A model generated the notes under the pieces. The model was given only the letters and a program-made list of their open reading frames with translations. It had not been told where the DNA came from and ran no database searches. 40,175 bases of DNA from a virus, in IMG/VR virus record IMGVR_UViG_3300005095_000547, positions 1 to 40,175 of that record. One strand, given 5' to 3'. Below are positions 14,484-22,568 of this stretch, in pieces. Both the position numbers and the translations under genes were made by a program. The first letter of the stretch is position 1, and every line of letters starts with the position of its first letter.

Positions 14484-16559
14484 ATGTTTCCTGTATCTCC
14501 CGGTGTTTATTGGAGAGAGAAAGATCTGTCCCAGTACGTGCCCGCGTTAGCTACTACGACTGCGGCCTTCGTTATCACCGCGACCAAGGGTCCGGTGAAC
14601 GAGCGCCGTTACATCTCCACCGCTGAAGAGTTCGTAACGGTGTTCGGGCCACCGCACCCTGACCATATCGGCACCTACGCGTGCCTCCAGTACCTCCGCG
14701 ACGGTAAGTCGCTTTGGGTGGTTCGTGTCGAAAGCGGCATGAACCCCGCTACCACGGCGACTGCCGTGCTCAACGACAACTCCGGTACGCCGGTGTTCAA
14801 CGTGGAATCCGTTGATCCCGGCTCTTTCTACAACAACGTGAGCATCGAAGTCGAGCGCGAGCAGCCCAAGGTGGTCTCCGATGCCACCGCCGTCGAGAAC
14901 GTCGATCCCGTGGACATGGGTCCCGAAACCGTAGGCACCGCCGACGGCGTGGCTCGCGTGTTCGACTACACCGTTGCCGCCGGTCACGCGATCCCCGGTA
15001 CGGTGACCGTGAGCACTAGTAGCGTTTCCTTGACCGACGACGGGGCCGGCAACCTGACCGGTTCCGGCGGTAGCGGTACCGTGGACTACGCCACCGGTAA
15101 CATCCACGTGGAGTTCGATTCTTCCCCGGACGACGGGGACGACCCCCAGGTTACTTACCAGGCCAACCCGAACAGCGTGGACTTTGCGCTGCCGCAAAAG
15201 CCTGTGGTTCCGCAGTCGGTCATATTGGAAGTTGACGTGAACGGCGGGACGTTGGTGCAGGTGAAGGACGACGGTAACGGTAACCTCTCCGACGCCGACG
15301 GCATCGTCACCGGCGTCATCGACTACGATACCGGAACCGGAACGATAAGCACCACGTACCCGAACTACATAACCGCCGGGACTGCGGTGTGGGCTGACTT
15401 CTCCTACTACATGTCGTTCGCCATCTACGTGTGGTACCGCAACCCGGCCAAGAACTCCGAGATCACGCTCGAAGGGTTCCACAACTTGTCGATGGACCCC
15501 GAGAGCCCGTACTACGCGAAGAAGATAGTCAACACCAGCTCGAAGCACATCCGCATCGAGGAGACCGGTAACCCCAACACGCCGGCCAACGGTCGCGTGG
15601 CGCTCGCCGGTGGTTCCGACGGCCTCGACGGCATCAACGCCAGCGACTACGTGGGTACCGTGATCGGCAACGTGAAGACCGGTCTCCAGCTCTTCCGCAA
15701 CTCCGAAGAGCTCGACCTCAACATCCTGGCCGTGCCCGGGATCACCTACCCCGGCGTCACGTTCGAGCTCGTGGACATCGTGCACGAGCGTCGTGACTGC
15801 ATGTGCCTGCCGGACACCCCGCAGGCGTTGTCCAAGGAGATGGTGATCGACTGGATCAACGGTACGGGGCTGTGGGAGGAGTACCCGGGCCTCAACACCA
15901 GCTACGCTGCGGTTTACTGGCCTTGGGTCAAGATCCTCGACCCCTACAACCCGTTGCCTGACGGCCAGGATCGTTACGTGTTCATCCCGCCCAGCGGTTG
16001 CGCGGCGGGCATCTACGCCCGCAACGATATGATGGCGGAAGTCTGGTACGGTCCGGCGGGTTCCAACCGCGGTATCATTTACAACGCGGAGGGCACCGAG
16101 GTCCCCGTGTCGCAGGGCGACCGTGACCTCATCTACCCGAACCGTATCAACCCGATCGTGGACTTCCCCAAGGAAGGCGTGATGATCTACGGTGAGCGCA
16201 CCACGCAGGTCGCGCCTTCCGCCCTCGATCGGGTCAACGTCCGTCGTCTTCTCATCTACATCGAGAAGGCGATTTCGACGGCCTGTCGCCCGTTGCTGTT
16301 CGAGCCGAACACGCCGACGTTGTGGCGTCGGTTCAACATGATCGTTGATCCGATCCTGCGGTCCCTCAAGGCGCGTGAAGCGCTCTACGATTACCGGGTG
16401 GTTTGCGACGAGTCCACCAACACCCCGGATGTCATTGACCGCAACGAGATGCGGGCGACGATCATGCTCAAGCCCGTGAAGACCGCGGAGGCCATCGTAC
16501 TCACGTTCGCGTTGCTCCCGACCGGAGCGAACTTCGACGAGTACGTTGGCACCATCTAA
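14484..16559 (+). CDS. tail sheath protein
   Basis: A 691-residue protein. ATG 14484 is preferred to the in-frame upstream start because AGGAGG lies at 14472-14477 and the sheath family begins with VSPGVYWREKDLS. It has the typical N-terminal pattern (TAAFVITATKGPVNE, EEFVTVFGPP, LQYLRDGKSLWVVRV) and the C-terminal domain (VNVRRLLIYIEKAI, FEPNTPTLWRRF, VIDRNEMRATIMLKPVKTAEAIVLTF). It polymerises around the tube and contracts on infection. Residues about 172-308 hold two inserted, mutually similar beta domains (DDGAGNLTG and DDGNGNLSD blocks, each followed by a GT/GV-x-DYxTG turn), likely on the outside of the sheath. It is followed by a hairpin. Confidence 0.92.
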   Translation: MFPVSPGVYWREKDLSQYVPALATTTAAFVITATKGPVNERRYISTAEEFVTVFGPPHPDHIGTYACLQYLRDGKSLWVVRVESGMNPATTATAVLNDNSGTPVFNVESVDPGSFYNNVSIEVEREQPKVVSDATAVENVDPVDMGPETVGTADGVARVFDYTVAAGHAIPGTVTVSTSSVSLTDDGAGNLTGSGGSGTVDYATGNIHVEFDSSPDDGDDPQVTYQANPNSVDFALPQKPVVPQSVILEVDVNGGTLVQVKDDGNGNLSDADGIVTGVIDYDTGTGTISTTYPNYITAGTAVWADFSYYMSFAIYVWYRNPAKNSEITLEGFHNLSMDPESPYYAKKIVNTSSKHIRIEETGNPNTPANGRVALAGGSDGLDGINASDYVGTVIGNVKTGLQLFRNSEELDLNILAVPGITYPGVTFELVDIVHERRDCMCLPDTPQALSKEMVIDWINGTGLWEEYPGLNTSYAAVYWPWVKILDPYNPLPDGQDRYVFIPPSGCAAGIYARNDMMAEVWYGPAGSNRGIIYNAEGTEVPVSQGDRDLIYPNRINPIVDFPKEGVMIYGERTTQVAPSALDRVNVRRLLIYIEKAISTACRPLLFEPNTPTLWRRFNMIVDPILRSLKAREALYDYRVVCDESTNTPDVIDRNEMRATIMLKPVKTAEAIVLTFALLPTGANFDEYVGTI

Positions 16560-16572
16560 TAAGACTGAACCG

Positions 16573-16597
16573 GCGGGGCGCCACCGCGGAGCCCCGC
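16573..16597 (+). terminator. GC-rich hairpin after tail sheath gene
   Basis: GCGGGGC (16573-16579) pairs with GCCCCGC (16591-16597) around an 11-base loop, 13 bases after the sheath stop. No T-run follows. It matches the habit of placing a hairpin after single structural genes in this genome. Confidence 0.5.
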
Positions 16598-16621
16598 TCG
16601 TAGTCACACCCCTGCCGTTCT

Positions 16622-16630
16622 GTTGCGTTG
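16622..16630 (+). promoter_or_regulatory. GTTRCGTT motif (last base G) upstream of first tail tube gene
   Basis: GTTGCGTTG, one mismatch to the consensus, 42 bases before ATG 16664 and between the sheath hairpin and the extended ribosome site ACCTTCAGGAGG. Confidence 0.4.
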
Positions 16631-16663
16631 TGTTCACACCCTTAGACCTTCAGGAGGTGTGAC

Positions 16664-17167
16664 ATGCCTCAGATGCAATACGAGTCCTACCTCAGCGTGG
16701 GGAACAACGTCGGTGAGTTCGTGCGTTCTAACACCTTCGAGGTGTACATTGAGGGCGAGCTCAACGACATCTGCCCGTTGCACGTGGTGAGCTGTTCGCT
16801 CCCGCTCCCCAACGTTGAGCCCATCGAAGTGCCGCACTTCAACGTGACCAACAAGGTCGCAGGCAAGCCCACGTTCGACAACGTGGAGCTGGTCGTGCGG
16901 CAGACTTTCCAGCCCAACGCTATTCACCAGCTTTGGAACTGGATGCGCAAGGTCTTCGACCCGGAGACCGGCCAGGTCGGCTACGCTGCCGACTACAAGC
17001 GCACGGGCACGCTCAACCAATACGACCAAAAGGGCGTGCTCATCGCGTCTTGGACGCTGTACGGCATTTGGCCGTCCAACGTCTCCGGCATCGACCACAA
17101 CTACGATGGAGCGGAACCCATCCAGGTAACCATCTCCATGTCCGTTGATTACGCGAAGATGGGGTAA
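16664..17167 (+). CDS. tail tube protein 1 (T4 gp19-like)
   Basis: A 167-residue protein directly after the sheath gene, the normal position and size of the tube subunit of contractile tails. The pattern fits gp19-type tubes: an N-terminal strand pair (NTFEVYIEGEL), VPHFNVTNKVAGKPTFDNVELVVRQTF cut by a loop, then LWNWMRKVFDPETGQVGYA, DYKRTGTL, and C-terminal LYGIWPSNVSGI and VTISMSVDYAKM. It forms the rigid inner tube through which DNA passes. It shares most of these blocks with the next gene. Confidence 0.87.
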   Translation: MPQMQYESYLSVGNNVGEFVRSNTFEVYIEGELNDICPLHVVSCSLPLPNVEPIEVPHFNVTNKVAGKPTFDNVELVVRQTFQPNAIHQLWNWMRKVFDPETGQVGYAADYKRTGTLNQYDQKGVLIASWTLYGIWPSNVSGIDHNYDGAEPIQVTISMSVDYAKMG

Positions 17168-17174
17168 ACAAACA

Positions 17175-17681
17175 ATGGCTAAGTTGACCTACGAGCTCAG
17201 CGCCTACGATGAGCTCCACTACGGACGGACGAACATGTTCTCCGTCTGGATCGAGCGTATCCCGGAGGCGGAGATCGCCGTGGTCTCCGTCTCCGGTCTC
17301 CTGGGCTACCAGCTCGGGGTACTGACCGTTAACAACTACAACGAACCGGCCAAACTGGCCGAGAAGCCGGAGCTCAACGAGGTTAGCTTGGTTCTCCACG
17401 ACAACCTTTCGAAGAAGACCGTGGAGGACCTGTGGCGCTGGTTCACGCAGGTGTACGACCCGGAGACCCGTCGCATGGGGGTCCCTCGCGACTACAAGTG
17501 CGACGGTGAGCTCAAGGTGTACACCACCAAGGGTGAACTAGTCAGATCGTTCAAGCTTCAGGGCCTTTGGCCTTCGGCTGTGGATCTCGGCGAATACTCC
17601 TACGAAAACGCCGAGCTTACGCAGGTCACCGCCACGCTCCAGGTTGATCGCGTCATCCTGGGCAAGGGCGGTGGTCATTAA
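17175..17681 (+). CDS. tail tube protein 2 (paralogue of tube 1)
   Basis: A 168-residue protein starting at ATG 17175, 8 bases after the stop of tube 1, with only a weak GGGGT ribosome site. It repeats the tube pattern in the same order: NMFSVWIERI, VNNYNEPAKLAEKPELNEVSL, LWRWFTQVYDPETRRMG, DYKCDGEL, LQGLWPSAVDL and AELTQVTATLQVD. The two proteins are clearly homologous but diverged, so both are kept by selection. One may form the tube and the other a cap, a tube-initiation ring or a minor ring; which does what cannot be told. Confidence 0.82.
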   Translation: MAKLTYELSAYDELHYGRTNMFSVWIERIPEAEIAVVSVSGLLGYQLGVLTVNNYNEPAKLAEKPELNEVSLVLHDNLSKKTVEDLWRWFTQVYDPETRRMGVPRDYKCDGELKVYTTKGELVRSFKLQGLWPSAVDLGEYSYENAELTQVTATLQVDRVILGKGGGH

Positions 17682-17697
17682 AACCAACACCAAAAAC

Positions 17698-17706
17698 GTT
17701 ACGTTC
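17698..17706 (+). promoter_or_regulatory. GTTRCGTTC repeat motif upstream of tail assembly chaperone gene
   Basis: Exact GTTACGTTC, only 25 bases before ATG 17723 and directly next to the GGGGG ribosome site. The spacing to the start codon is shorter than at the other copies. Confidence 0.4.
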
Positions 17707-17722
17707 AAGGGGGTAAGTCTAT

Positions 17723-18484
17723 ATGGCTACGTTGCAGCTTAAAGACAGCGTTCTTGTTCTTCCTTCCAGAGGTCTCCTTTACGAGGGTAAGGTTCCCGAT
17801 GGTACCGTCACTCTCAAAGTGATGACCGCCAACGAAATCAAACTCCTGGCCGGAGCCCGTGGTTCCGGTTTCCAGGTCATCAACAACATCCTGCGACGCC
17901 TCGTCGTCAACCCGCCCATGCCTATCGAGGATTTCCTCTCCTCTGACCGCCTCGCCATGCTTTACGCCATCCGTGCTCTTGCTTACGGTCCTGAGTACAA
18001 GTTCGAGTGGAAGTGCCGCTCCTGTGACACGCAGTACGCCGACACGGTGAACATCAACGAACTCGACGTGAAGTACGCCGACGACGATTTCATGGAGCCG
18101 TTCACCGAAGAGATCGACGGTAGCGAAGTTGTCTTCGTGCTTCCCCGCGGTTACATGGAGAAGATCGCCGAGCAAAGGGCGGAAGCCATCCGCCGTGAAC
18201 GCGGCGCGCAGGAGGGTGACCCTTACCAGCTCTTCATGATGGCACAATGCCTCAAGAAGTGGGGCGAGGAAGAGTTTCCTACCTACATCAAAGCGTACCA
18301 CTTCCTTGAGAACCTTCCGGCCCGAACCTACTGGGAGTTCTTCGACGTGCTCGAAGACACGGATGTCGGTCTTCCGCGCACCATAACCACGACGTGCCCC
18401 GCGTGCGGTTTCATGGACGACGTGCCTCTGCCGATCTCGGCGGAGTTTTTTCGTCCCCGGACAAAAAGAGCTCGAAGACATTAG
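17723..18484 (+). CDS. tail assembly chaperone, shorter product (T4 gp26-like)
   Basis: A 253-residue protein between tube and tape measure genes, where contractile and long-tailed phages encode the tail assembly chaperone. The N-terminus (LVLPSRGLLYEG, VTLKVMTANEIKLLAGA, INNILRRLV, LAMLYAIRALAYGPEY) matches the T4 gp26-type hub/chaperone family. Two CxxC pairs, C98/C101 (KCRSC) and C225/C228 (CPAC), probably form a split zinc ribbon around a helical insert. The frame ends in an atypical basic tail (RPRTKRARRH) just after a T6 run, and a +1 shift there joins it to the downstream short frame. The protein is thought to wrap the tape measure protein during tail assembly. Confidence 0.78.
   Translation: MATLQLKDSVLVLPSRGLLYEGKVPDGTVTLKVMTANEIKLLAGARGSGFQVINNILRRLVVNPPMPIEDFLSSDRLAMLYAIRALAYGPEYKFEWKCRSCDTQYADTVNINELDVKYADDDFMEPFTEEIDGSEVVFVLPRGYMEKIAEQRAEAIRRERGAQEGDPYQLFMMAQCLKKWGEEEFPTYIKAYHFLENLPARTYWEFFDVLEDTDVGLPRTITTTCPACGFMDDVPLPISAEFFRPRTKRARRH
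18446..18458 (+). other. probable +1 programmed frameshift site
   Basis: In the chaperone frame the codons are GAG TTT TTT CGT CCC CGG. At the second TTT (18449-18451) the Phe tRNA can move +1 onto TTC, a perfect re-pairing; at CCC (18455-18457) the Pro tRNA can move +1 onto CCC. Either event enters the frame of the short gene ending at 18647, giving a product of about 307 residues. Frameshifting between two chaperone frames before the tape measure gene is a conserved phage strategy. Which of the two sites is used is unknown. Confidence 0.65.
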
Positions 18485-18488
18485 GGAG

Positions 18489-18647
18489 ATGCAGTTCCAG
18501 CTCATCTACCACGGTCGTTTTGACTACTTCGCCGTCGAGTACCTCATGACCGTGGCCGAGCTGCAATGGTTTTACTTCCGCCTCGTCGATGAGAAGAAGC
18601 GCGAGGAGGCGGAAATGCGTAAAGCCATGCAAAAGAAGCGCTACTAA
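18489..18647 (+). CDS. tail assembly chaperone frameshift extension (gp51/T-like)
   Basis: A 52-residue frame from ATG 18489, open upstream in its own frame through the T6/C4 run at 18446-18458. It is too short to be listed as an independent gene by length, but its content (QLIYHGRFDYFAVEYL, VAELQWFYFRLVDEKKREEAE) is the usual helical C-terminal part of frameshifted tail assembly chaperones. Just before the ATG the same frame gives FFVPGQKELEDIRE, which continues smoothly from SAEFF of the upstream protein. It could be made as a fusion by a +1 shift, and perhaps also alone from AGGGAG at 18483-18488, although that site is almost touching the start codon. It ends 22 bases before the tape measure start. 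Confidence 0.7.
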   Translation: MQFQLIYHGRFDYFAVEYLMTVAELQWFYFRLVDEKKREEAEMRKAMQKKRY

Positions 18648-18669
18648 ATAAAGAGAGGAGGTGAGGCTC

Positions 18670-21600
18670 TTGGCCATCGCTGCAATGTCCAACCTGGCCC
18701 GCGCGTCGGTTGACGTGGGGGCTATGGTTGCTCCTGAGAGCGTTAGCCAGGTTTACTTGGCTACCCGTGCGGTCAGGAGCCTCGGCTACGAACTGGCCCG
18801 CACCAACCGCAACGTTTTGGGCCTCGTTAGCGGCTTCCAGAACTTCGGTAGCGCTTTGGGTATCGTCGGTGCGTTGACCGACAAAATGCGCAACCTCGCG
18901 CAATCGACGAGGCAATGGCTCGATGACCTGTTCGTCGTCTCAGCCGGCGCCCTCGCGGCGCAGTACGAAGAGGCGCTGTGGGACGTAAGGGCGGAGGCGA
19001 TGGACGTTTTCGATGATCTGGAACGAGAAACGATCATCATCCAAACTCGCCTCATGGTGGACGACGAACAGGTCCGCCAAGCCCTGCAACCGCTCGCCGC
19101 GATCAACGTACCGCTTGAGTCCATCAAGTCGTGGGCCAAGTGGTCGTTGAAGGTGTCGCAGGCCACCGGAGCTGCCGCTGCTGACGTTGCGGCGATGGCC
19201 GGAGACCTCATCACCTTCAACGTGCGGGCCAAGACGGCTTACCGCGCGATGGACAAGATCGTCGGCGCGGCGCACTCGGGGTACATGTCCATTCAGGAAT
19301 CAGTCGAAACTTTGAAGGAAGCCGTTGAGCTCATGGGGACCCTCGGGCGCTTCGGCGACGAAGCGTTCGACGGGTTCGTTGAGGGCTTGACCTTGGCGCG
19401 GGCGGCCCTCAACACGATGGGCATACCCAACTGGCGCGTTAGCTACGACCAGTTCAAACAGTCCATTCAGAACATCGCCGACATAACGAGCGAAGAAGGC
19501 CAGCGCCTCGTGGCCGTGCTTGCCCAGATAACGGGCAAGTCAATCGAAGAAGTGCGCAACATGGCCTTCAAGAACACCCGTGAGCTGTTCAAGACGACGG
19601 TGCAGGCCACGATGGACGTGACCCGCCAACTGGTCGATCAGTTCGGCGGGATAGCGTCGGTGACGCGTGACCAATGGAAGAAGATGCACATCGCCAAGAT
19701 CATCCAGGAGAACTACGCGTTGCCGGCTGACGTGGCCAAGCGCGTCATGGGCGACCTCGAAACGGCGTTCAAGAAGTACACCGATATGGGCTTGAGCGCT
19801 GCCGAGGCGCAACGGCGCGCGTGGGACGACGTTACCAAGTCCCTCAAGGGCACCATTGAGGAGACCGAGCGCCAGATGCAAACTTCGCGCAAGTTCTCCA
19901 AGCTGTGGCGCGAGTTCAAGTCGCAGATCTCCGAAACGATGGCGGCGTTCAAGGAGCTCGGTCACACGTTCATGGTGTCCTTCGGTACTCCGCTCTTGTT
20001 CATCGGTAAGGCTATTCTCAAGCTATTCTTGACCCCGTTGCGGGAGGTCGTGACGCTCTTCATCGTGCTCAACGAACGCACGCACGGCCTCATCTCGTAC
20101 CTGACGACGTTGACCATTGCGCTGTTGACGATCCGTCAAGTTATGTTTATGACCAACGCGGTCGTCTGGGCGCGCACCATCAAACGTGTCGGTGCGGCGA
20201 TCGACGAGACCACCCAGGCGTCCAGCCGTTTTGGTACGGTCATAGCGACCCTGCGGGAGCGGTCACGCGTCTTCGACCTCTTGGCCGGCAAAGTCGAGGC
20301 GGTGTACCTGGCTATAAAGCAGAAGCTGATACCGGCTACGGTCGAAGCAGCCTCGACGACGGTCAAGTCCGGTGCGGCAGCCGTGACGGCGCAGAGCAAG
20401 TTCATCAAGTACGCCGCCGGCAGCATCTTATGGTTCTCGAAGGCGCTGGACGAGATGATGCTCTTGCAGAGCCGGGCGATGACCGCGCTGCTCAAAGTGC
20501 TGTCCGTGACGCTCTCGCGGGCGATGGTGTTGCTCACCAACCCGTACGTCCTCATCGGCACGGCGCTGGTCGTCGGCCTGAACTACTTCTCCAAGTACAA
20601 GCAGGAAATCCTCGACTGGTTGGAGGACTTCCCCAACAAAGTTGAGAGCTTCGTGAAGGACGGCCTGGTCCAGACGGTCCAGGACTTCGTAGGCATCGTC
20701 CCGGAACTCACGGAGGCCATCGTTAAGGCCATCGTGGTGGCTCTTCGGGAGTTGCCTTCAGCCATACCGACCTTGGGGTTGGCTGTGGCGAAAGCCTTCG
20801 TCAAGGGGTTCATAGCCGGCATCAAGGGCCTCGCTGAGAGCTTTCAGGAGAACTTCTGGAGCGCCCTGTTCACGACGGCCTCGATCGTCATGGCCGTGCG
20901 CCTGTTCGTGGCCCCGAAGCTCGCAGCGGCCCTGTTACGCTACCTGCCCGGACCGGTGACCAGGGCTCTGTCCACCGTGTTCGCTACGGCGGGGTCCAAG
21001 AGCGTGGCGGTGCTGTCGCGCATTCCGTTCATGGACCCGATCATCCGTAGCGTGTCGCACCTGTACTACGCGTTCGAATCGGTCAGTCAGCGCATCCTCC
21101 GCTCGTGGGCCTCCTTCGACTGGAAGAAGGCCCTGAAGGCCGGCGAGCTCAACCTGCTCGTCGATAAGGTCATCCAGACCATGCGCGTGGCCTTCGACGA
21201 GCTGGCTCAGCAGGCCAAGTTGCTCTGGTCGTCGATGCGCACCGCGCTGATGCGCAGCCGCATCGGCAGCGCCTTCGTCACCATGATGGAAGGCGCCTTC
21301 GCGCGCGTGGCCGTGCTGTTCAAGGCGAGCATGGCCCCCATCCGCCAGGCCCTCAGCAGCCTGGGTAGCGTCGTCGTGGGTAGCTTGATGCGGGCGTTGC
21401 CCGGAATATCGGCGTTCGCCACTCAGGCGATGGCGATGTTGGCGCCGCTGCTCACCAACCCGTACGTGTTGGTCGGCGTGGCGGTGGTGGCCGCCGTCGC
21501 GTTGCTCTGGAAGTACCGTAAGAAGCTGGTCGAGTGGGGTAGGTCCGTGGTTGACTGGCTGCGCGGTCTGTTCGACCGCGTGGTTGGTTGGGTCACGAAA

Positions 21601-22530
21601 GCGGCGAAGATCGCTTTCTACCTCACGCCGGCTGGCATGATTACGTTCCTCATAAAGACCATGTTCCCCGAGTTGTGGGACAAAGCCGTCAGCGGCTTCA
21701 AAGGGCTGGCCGGGCGCATCGCCGGCGCCATCGGCGACGCGTTCTCCGGCCTGTTCGATTGGGTCGTTGGCAGAGTCAAAGAGTTGCCCGGGAAGCTGTT
21801 CGACATCCTCGGCGACGTGTTCTCGTGGGCGCGCGACAAGGTGCTGTCCTGGGTACGGGCCATCGTCGATAAGGTGAAGCCCGTAGCGGACGTGTTCCTG
21901 GCCCCGTTCAAGGTGGTCATGAGGTACGTCGATCGCCTGTGGCAACTGTTGCGCCCCGTGTTCGCTCTCATCCAGAGAGCGACGAGCGTGGTAGTCAACA
22001 AGGCCGCCGTCGTGGCCAAGGGCCTCAAGGTGGCCCTGGCCCCGGTAATGGCGATGGCCGACAAGGTTAAGTGGATTACGAGCAAGCTCGGTAAGATCAA
22101 GGGGTGGTTCTCGCGCGATAAGAAGCCCAAACCGGAGGACATCGCGCCGAAGACTACCCCGAAGATCGACCGCTACACCGCGCAAATGTACGCGCAGAAC
22201 ATACCGTCCGTCGTCGGGTCGTTGCCCATGCCCTCGCTCGACATGGCGCGTCCGCCGGTGGCCACGATCACGCGACCGGTACTCACGGCGACGGCGCGTC
22301 CGGGTGTGGTGCGGCCCATACCGACGACGATCCTCCAGGGAGAGGCCGTGGATCAGGTCGCCATCGGCGACATCGCCGACAACACGGAGGTCATGGTTGA
22401 CCTCCTGCGTCGGATCGAAGCCAACACCCGCCGGAAGCCGGGTCCGCGTCGCCAGCAGGTGGCGTGGATGCCGCCCGGCGAGAAGAAAGAGGGCCTCCTC
22501 GAACGGCTTCTCTCCCTGGGGCGGTTGTAG
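18670..22530 (+). CDS. tape measure protein
   Basis: A 1286-residue protein, by far the longest in the tail operon, which sets tail length. TTG 18670 is chosen because AGGAGG (18656-18661) lies 8 bases upstream; GTG 18661 overlaps that site and ATG 18685 is a later alternative. The first 480 residues are amphipathic helices (ATGAAAADVAAMAGDLITF, EEVRNMAFKNTRELFKTT). The middle has several hydrophobic segments (VTLFIVLNE, LTIALLTIRQVMFM, LIGTALVVGLNYF, VLVGVAVVAAVALLW) and long alanine/leucine/lysine helices, usual in tape measures that later help to cross the inner membrane. An internal repeat is listed separately. The C-terminus is proline-rich, then a helix (MVDLLRRIEANT). Confidence 0.88.
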   Translation: MAIAAMSNLARASVDVGAMVAPESVSQVYLATRAVRSLGYELARTNRNVLGLVSGFQNFGSALGIVGALTDKMRNLAQSTRQWLDDLFVVSAGALAAQYEEALWDVRAEAMDVFDDLERETIIIQTRLMVDDEQVRQALQPLAAINVPLESIKSWAKWSLKVSQATGAAAADVAAMAGDLITFNVRAKTAYRAMDKIVGAAHSGYMSIQESVETLKEAVELMGTLGRFGDEAFDGFVEGLTLARAALNTMGIPNWRVSYDQFKQSIQNIADITSEEGQRLVAVLAQITGKSIEEVRNMAFKNTRELFKTTVQATMDVTRQLVDQFGGIASVTRDQWKKMHIAKIIQENYALPADVAKRVMGDLETAFKKYTDMGLSAAEAQRRAWDDVTKSLKGTIEETERQMQTSRKFSKLWREFKSQISETMAAFKELGHTFMVSFGTPLLFIGKAILKLFLTPLREVVTLFIVLNERTHGLISYLTTLTIALLTIRQVMFMTNAVVWARTIKRVGAAIDETTQASSRFGTVIATLRERSRVFDLLAGKVEAVYLAIKQKLIPATVEAASTTVKSGAAAVTAQSKFIKYAAGSILWFSKALDEMMLLQSRAMTALLKVLSVTLSRAMVLLTNPYVLIGTALVVGLNYFSKYKQEILDWLEDFPNKVESFVKDGLVQTVQDFVGIVPELTEAIVKAIVVALRELPSAIPTLGLAVAKAFVKGFIAGIKGLAESFQENFWSALFTTASIVMAVRLFVAPKLAAALLRYLPGPVTRALSTVFATAGSKSVAVLSRIPFMDPIIRSVSHLYYAFESVSQRILRSWASFDWKKALKAGELNLLVDKVIQTMRVAFDELAQQAKLLWSSMRTALMRSRIGSAFVTMMEGAFARVAVLFKASMAPIRQALSSLGSVVVGSLMRALPGISAFATQAMAMLAPLLTNPYVLVGVAVVAAVALLWKYRKKLVEWGRSVVDWLRGLFDRVVGWVTKAAKIAFYLTPAGMITFLIKTMFPELWDKAVSGFKGLAGRIAGAIGDAFSGLFDWVVGRVKELPGKLFDILGDVFSWARDKVLSWVRAIVDKVKPVADVFLAPFKVVMRYVDRLWQLLRPVFALIQRATSVVVNKAAVVAKGLKVALAPVMAMADKVKWITSKLGKIKGWFSRDKKPKPEDIAPKTTPKIDRYTAQMYAQNIPSVVGSLPMPSLDMARPPVATITRPVLTATARPGVVRPIPTTILQGEAVDQVAIGDIADNTEVMVDLLRRIEANTRRKPGPRRQQVAWMPPGEKKEGLLERLLSLGRL
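20530..21503 (+). repeat. internal duplicated segment of tape measure gene
   Basis: The block LLTNPYVL[IV]G followed by a hydrophobic stretch and K-Y-(K/R) then a D/E-W helix occurs twice, near 20530 and near 21448. The first 17 bases of each copy (CTCACCAACCCGTACGT) are identical. Copies are about 0.9 kb apart. This suggests that the gene grew by an internal duplication of a membrane-like module. Confidence 0.6.
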
Positions 22531-22568
22531 CGCGAACGTGAACGACAACACACGATAGGAGGGAGAGC

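Noticed and set aside
14547-16637. A 696-codon - strand frame opposite the sheath gene, and similar long frames opposite 20935-22551, 23868-25814, 27041-29227 and 36611-38239
   Set aside because: All mirror strongly biased + strand genes with recognisable products. None has start signals or plausible protein features.
18446-18458. T6/C4 run as a sequencing error that splits a single chaperone gene
   Set aside because: Possible, but two-frame chaperones with a slip site in this gene position are a conserved feature of tailed phages, so a programmed shift is preferred; read support would settle it.
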